A DNA stretch of 10,289 bases, from positions 1 through 10,289 of the forward strand of contig SLNX01000044.1 in the NCBI GenBank assembly GCA_007132825.1, given 5' to 3'. The first letter of the stretch is position 1. Each line of letters begins with the position of its first letter. The notes beneath the pieces were generated by a model that was given only the letters and a program-made list of their open reading frames with translations, was not told where the DNA came from and made no database searches. Of this stretch, positions 7,316 through 10,289 are shown one piece after another. Source of the stretch: Bacteroidales bacterium. Lineage in GTDB: Bacteria; Bacteroidota; Bacteroidia; Bacteroidales; UBA7960. Made by a program: the position numbers and the translations under genes.

Positions 7316-7323
7316 TAATTTAG
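7316..7323 (+). promoter_or_regulatory. Weak -7-like element before the TPR/SPOR gene
   Basis: TAATTTAG matches TAnnTTTG at five of six fixed positions and lies 29 bases before the ATG at 7353. No TTTG is seen at -33. The gap between the two genes is only 58 bases, so read-through from the peptidase operon is equally possible. An AT-rich inverted repeat (AAAAATAC at 7277-7284, GTATTTTT at 7306-7313) precedes it and could be a weak terminator. Confidence 0.25.
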
Positions 7324-7352
7324 CATCAATCCCGGATATAAAATCCATAAAG

Positions 7353-8474
7353 ATGATCCGTTTAAAAATTTTTTTTGTATGCATCTTTGTTGCGTCTCTG
7401 CTGAGTGCACAGATTACTGAGCGTGACATCAGACAGTCGCGCAGTGCCTTTGCTGAAGGGGTGCGAAAAGGGGTTGACAATGATTTTGCCGGAGCACACG
7501 AACTTTTCAATAAGGCCATATTGTTAGATTCTCTTTACAGTGAGGCTTATCTGTACCGGGGACTGGCAAGGATTGAGCTGGAGATGTTTGAGGAAGCTAT
7601 TGAAGATTTCAGGCGAATCATCAATCTGGATCGTGACATATCCTATCAGGCCAATTATTTTTGTGGTATTGCCTTGCTTGCAATTGACCGCTTCCGTGAG
7701 GCCCTGATTCATTTCAATGAGGCGGTGCGGTTAAGTCCCGGTTTCTCATCCTTCTTTCACAGAGGAAAAGCTTTCTTTTATCTTGAAAATTATGAGCAGG
7801 CCTTGCAGGACTTTGAAGTTAGTGGCCGTTTGAGTCCCGACCTGCCGGAAGTGCAGTATTACATTGGAAAAACACATGCCATGCAGGGTGATTATGATGC
7901 TGCCATGGAAAATCTTACTTTAGCCATGGATCACTTTTCGGGCAATCCGGAGTTTCACTATTTTTATGGTTCGGTTCTCATGCAACTTGATCGTATGGAT
8001 GAAGCAGCCATTCACCTCGATATTGCCGAAAAAGTATTTGGTACCCGGCAAAAGCCGTTAAGCCATAATCAGAACGATACAATGAATGCTGTTTTGGATG
8101 ATGAAGAACCTGATCAACAAACCAAAACTTTAGTATTCGATCCTGATGTGCTACCCCACACCGAAATTCAAGGAGAAAGTGAACTTACAGAGTTATTGAA
8201 AGGTTTTTATGATGTTGCTTTTCAGCCTGTTGATCCACGCGGGATGGGAGTGCAAGTCGCATCCTTTACAACCATGGACGATCTTCAGGAGAACGCAGCA
8301 CAATACCAAAAGCGATTCGGACATCCTGTAATCATTGAAGTGGCAGAGGTAAATAATCAGCTGCGATACCGTATTATTATAGGCATTTTTGATTCAAGGG
8401 ACGAAGCGCTGGTTTTAAGGAGTCAACTGAGAGACCAGGGCTTTCTTGACAGCTTCATTGTAAGGTATCCATAG
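7353..8474 (+). CDS. Exported TPR-repeat protein with C-terminal SPOR domain
   Basis: A 373-residue envelope protein. Residues 1-19 are a signal peptide (LKIFFVCIFVASLLSA, cut before Gln20); there is no lipobox cysteine at the cut site. Residues about 29-230 are five or six tetratricopeptide repeats, with recognisable helices such as EAYLYRGLARIELEMFEEAI and SSFFHRGKAFFYLENYEQAL. An acidic, probably flexible linker (about 231-290, with DDEEPDQQ) leads to a SPOR domain (about 297-373: GVQVASF ... YRIIIGIFDSRDEALVLRSQ). SPOR domains bind denuded glycan strands of peptidoglycan at division sites; TPR arrays bind proteins. The frame is open back to 7257, but I chose the ATG at 7353 because the signal peptide starts there. 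Likely role: peptidoglycan-targeted scaffold or adaptor; the partner is not known. Confidence 0.9.
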   Translation: MIRLKIFFVCIFVASLLSAQITERDIRQSRSAFAEGVRKGVDNDFAGAHELFNKAILLDSLYSEAYLYRGLARIELEMFEEAIEDFRRIINLDRDISYQANYFCGIALLAIDRFREALIHFNEAVRLSPGFSSFFHRGKAFFYLENYEQALQDFEVSGRLSPDLPEVQYYIGKTHAMQGDYDAAMENLTLAMDHFSGNPEFHYFYGSVLMQLDRMDEAAIHLDIAEKVFGTRQKPLSHNQNDTMNAVLDDEEPDQQTKTLVFDPDVLPHTEIQGESELTELLKGFYDVAFQPVDPRGMGVQVASFTTMDDLQENAAQYQKRFGHPVIIEVAEVNNQLRYRIIIGIFDSRDEALVLRSQLRDQGFLDSFIVRYP

Positions 8475-8502
8475 TCAGGAGAAATCATTAACGGAATTTC
8501 TG

Positions 8503-8913
8503 TCAGGTTCGCGTAACAAAATCCTCCAAAGTCTGTTCCTGGAAGTAGCGTTTGAATTGCATGGTCACATCTGTTACCAGACCGTTCATGAGGCATTTGT
8601 TAAAAGGACAAATCTGACGATCCAGCGGACATTCCGGTACATCAATTTTTCCTTCAATCGCTTCATAAATCTCCAGGATGCTGATCTTGTCAGGTGATTT
8701 ATTTAATATGAATCCACCGCTGGGGCCCCTTACCGATTTAAGGAAATTATGTTTTACGAGCTGTTGCAACACTTTTGCAAGGTGATTTTTTGAAGCTCCC
8801 ATCTCGCCTGCAATGCTGTTTACGTTCACATGGTTTTTAGACTTGGATATCAAAACCATGGCATGTAAAGCAAGCGAAGCCGCTTCAGAAAAATGAACAA
8901 GTTTAGCCATCAT
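8503..8913 (-). CDS. Rrf2/IscR/NsrR family transcriptional regulator with cysteine triad
   Basis: A 136-residue winged-helix regulator. The N-terminal helix (LVHFSEAASLALHAMVLIS) and the recognition-helix region MGASKNHLAKVLQQLVKHNF are typical of Rrf2 proteins, and the wing reads RGPSGGFIL (62-70). Cys95, Cys102 and Cys107 (spacing C-X6-C-X4-C in the PECPLDRQICPFNKC segment) sit where IscR and NsrR bind an iron-sulfur cluster, so an [Fe-S] or redox sensor is likely. It is the last visible gene of the hydG operon, 19 bases after the preceding gene, which suggests control of hydrogenase maturation or of Fe-S supply. Two adjacent ATGs (8913 and 8910) can start it. It converges with the TPR/SPOR gene across 28 bases. 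The operator is not identifiable here, as the operon promoter is outside the window. Confidence 0.92.
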   Translation of the reverse strand: MMAKLVHFSEAASLALHAMVLISKSKNHVNVNSIAGEMGASKNHLAKVLQQLVKHNFLKSVRGPSGGFILNKSPDKISILEIYEAIEGKIDVPECPLDRQICPFNKCLMNGLVTDVTMQFKRYFQEQTLEDFVTRT

Positions 8914-8932
8914 TATTTCTTTTAAGTGGTTC

Positions 8933-9184
8933 TCAGAAGACCATTTTCTGAACCTTCACCCCATCGAGTGCCCAAAGTTCGTTCTCGAGACGCAAACATT
9001 CATCGGGATTTCCTGTCAATTCAAGCAAAATAATCCCACAATCTTTACATAAGTTCGTATCGGGCGTATGCAAGCCCAGGCGTGTTCTGATTGAACAGCC
9101 ATATTTTGTGAACACTTCCTGAACCTTGCGAGCTGCTTCGCCCCTGGTTTGAACGTGAACACCTAAAATCCTGATCTCTGACAT
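8933..9184 (-). CDS. TM1266-like putative iron-only hydrogenase system regulator, distal copy
   Basis: An 83-residue protein of the TM1266-type family (annotated as iron-only hydrogenase system regulator), predicted to adopt a ferredoxin-like ACT/NikR-C-terminal fold without a DNA-binding domain. Family features are the first strand RILGVHVQTR, the SIRTRLGLH block (31-39), the strand GIILLELTG, and the ending LDGVKVQKMVF. Cysteines are at 30, 46, 49 and 63; Cys46-X2-Cys49 could bind a metal. It is a paralogue of the gene just upstream in the operon and shares Cys46, IRTRLG and the GV-V-K ending with it. Molecular role is not established; a ligand- or metal-sensing partner of another regulator is plausible. 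Confidence 0.85.
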   Translation of the reverse strand: MSEIRILGVHVQTRGEAARKVQEVFTKYGCSIRTRLGLHTPDTNLCKDCGIILLELTGNPDECLRLENELWALDGVKVQKMVF

Positions 9185-9195
9185 TTTAATACAAT

Positions 9196-9462
9196 TTACT
9201 TGAACATATAATCAAAGGAAATTTTCTTCACCTCGACACCACCTACTTCGGCAAGATCGGTTTCGAGCTGTGCCCATTTTTCAGGATCTCCCTGTAATAT
9301 CAGCACAATGGTACCCACCCTGCTGCAAACGGTTTCAGAAAGTTCGTGAAAGCCCAAACGTGTTCTGATCACATCTGCATGTTTACTAAGCACCTCCTGG
9401 GTGCGACCGGCTTCTTTAATCCGGTCATAAACCAGAATACCTAAAATGATTGTCTTTTGCAT
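9196..9462 (-). CDS. TM1266-like putative iron-only hydrogenase system regulator, proximal copy
   Basis: An 88-residue member of the same family as its downstream neighbour. Features are TIILGILVYDR at the N-terminus, VIRTRLGFHE (31-40), TIVLILQGDPEKW (51-63) and GGVEVKKISF (74-83), plus five extra C-terminal residues (DYMFK). It has a single cysteine, Cys46, aligned with Cys46 of the other copy, and lacks that copy's CX2C. It starts 11 bases after the hydG stop with an A/T-rich leader and no Shine-Dalgarno. Homo- or hetero-oligomerisation with the neighbouring paralogue is likely from the fold class, but is inference. Confidence 0.85.
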   Translation of the reverse strand: MQKTIILGILVYDRIKEAGRTQEVLSKHADVIRTRLGFHELSETVCSRVGTIVLILQGDPEKWAQLETDLAEVGGVEVKKISFDYMFK

Positions 9463-9473
9463 TTGTCAAATTT

Positions 9474-10289
9474 TTAAAAGTATAAGTCTCTCTGACCGGT
9501 TTTGATCTGACCAATTTTATTTCGGAGCCTCTCAACCCTCTGATCCCTGGAAAGCTCGGCTATTTTTTCGTCTATAAGCCTGTAGCCCTTTTCCCTGGTT
9601 TCTTCAGAGGCATAGTCTTCAAGATATTCGGCCATTGTAAGCAAAGCGTTGGGTGTACAATACCGTTTTATGAATCCCGGCACCGAAAACTCCATAAAAT
9701 GCTCACCTGTGCGCCCCAGACGGTAACAAGCAGTGCAAAATGAGGGTATATAACCCTTATTGATGAGTTCATCCATAATCTCTGACAAAGACCGGTTGTC
9801 ATTAATCTGGAACTGCCCTTTGCTCAGGTCCTGGGTTTCCTGCTTTCCTTTGGAATAGCCTCCCAGCTCGAGATTTGTACCTCCATCGATCTGGGACACG
9901 CCAAACCTGAGAATCTGGTCCCTGGTGTGTGCGGGTTCTCTTGCTGTAAGGATCATCCCAGTGTAAGGAACTGCAAGTCGCAATATGGAAACAAGGCGGA
10001 TGAAATCTTCATCTTTAACCAGATGGTCCTTGGAGATATCAAGCGATAAGGCATTTTGTATTCTTGGGAAGGAGATTGTGTGCGGACCGACATTGTATAC
10101 CGCTTCAAAGTGGTTAACGTGCCTTACCAGGCCCATCACCTCAAACCGCCAGTCATACAAACCGAAAAGCGCCCCGATGCCCACATCATCAATCCCTGCC
10201 TCCTGCGCTCTGTCGAGCGCTGTAAGCCGCCAATCATAATTCCTTTTCAACCCGCCAAGGTGTACTTTTTCGTAGGTGGGTCTGTGATA
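9474..10289 (-). CDS. hydG: HydG, [FeFe]-hydrogenase H-cluster maturase (5' partial)
   Basis: Radical SAM enzyme that cleaves tyrosine to provide the CO and CN ligands of the hydrogenase H-cluster. The window holds about 271 C-terminal residues of a protein usually near 470; the frame is open to the window edge, so the TTG codon at 10250 is internal. The visible part starts in the YHRPTYEKVH segment and contains AGIDDVGIGALFGLYDWRFE, GPHTISFPRIQ and REPAHTRDQILRFGVSQIDG, all characteristic of HydG. The C-terminal auxiliary-cluster motif is complete: FCTACYRLGRTGEHFM and a later Cys give exactly C-X2-C-X22-C (codons spanning 9657-9737), which sets HydG apart from ThiH. The radical SAM CX3CX2C motif lies outside the window. 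HydE, HydF and the hydrogenase itself are not visible and may be upstream. Confidence 0.96.
   Translation of the reverse strand, partial: YHRPTYEKVHLGGLKRNYDWRLTALDRAQEAGIDDVGIGALFGLYDWRFEVMGLVRHVNHFEAVYNVGPHTISFPRIQNALSLDISKDHLVKDEDFIRLVSILRLAVPYTGMILTAREPAHTRDQILRFGVSQIDGGTNLELGGYSKGKQETQDLSKGQFQINDNRSLSEIMDELINKGYIPSFCTACYRLGRTGEHFMEFSVPGFIKRYCTPNALLTMAEYLEDYASEETREKGYRLIDEKIAELSRDQRVERLRNKIGQIKTGQRDLYF

Noticed and set aside
7257..7352. A 32-residue N-terminal extension of the TPR/SPOR protein
   Set aside because: It overlaps the end of the PLP enzyme gene and displaces the signal peptide that starts at 7353.
9474..10289. ThiH (tyrosine lyase of thiamine synthesis) instead of HydG
   Set aside because: The C-terminal C-X2-C-X22-C motif and the neighbouring TM1266-like genes fit HydG, and no thiamine genes are present.

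Overview
The window looks like a chromosomal segment of a Bacteroidota bacterium, probably an anaerobic or fermentative member of Bacteroidales/Marinilabiliales. The grounds are: promoter-like elements of the TAnnTTTG type with A-rich start regions and no clear Shine-Dalgarno sequences; a fused HisB whose phosphatase half lacks the usual zinc-loop cysteines; a 73-residue DUF2795 protein of the kind typical of this phylum; and an [FeFe]-hydrogenase maturation locus. I see no mobile element, CRISPR array, tRNA or rRNA. The content is mostly conserved core genes plus one accessory hydrogenase-related operon.

Region 1 (1-3683, + strand) is the distal part of a histidine operon: hisB (5' end cut off by the window), hisH, hisA, hisF and hisIE. 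The first four overlap by 4, 4 and 7 bases, which suggests translational coupling. HisIE follows after a 24-base gap. Together they encode steps from PR-ATP to histidinol, including the HisH/HisF imidazole-glycerol-phosphate synthase. hisG, hisD and hisC are not in the window and probably lie upstream.

Region 2 (3684-4594) holds a small acidic DUF2795 protein on the - strand and smpB on the + strand. They are divergent across a 204-base AT-rich spacer with a recognisable Bacteroidota -7 element for each direction. A hairpin followed by a U-run ends the DUF2795 transcript.

Region 3 (4595-8474, + strand) carries an exported S41 C-terminal processing peptidase with a full Ser/Lys/Gln triad, a fold-type IV PLP enzyme (aminodeoxychorismate lyase or branched-chain aminotransferase family) that overlaps it by one base, and an exported TPR protein ending in a SPOR domain. 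The pairing of a processing protease with a TPR/SPOR protein recalls the Prc-NlpI adaptor arrangement, but that link is inference.

Region 4 (8503-10289, - strand, convergent with region 3) reads hydG (5' end cut off), two tandem paralogous TM1266-like small regulators, then an Rrf2-family regulator with three cysteines. Spacings are 11, 11 and 19 bases, so this looks like one operon coupling H-cluster maturation to metal/redox-type regulation. It is the most interesting part of the window: the families are known, but the function of a tandem TM1266-like pair next to a cysteine-bearing Rrf2 protein is, as far as I know, not established.
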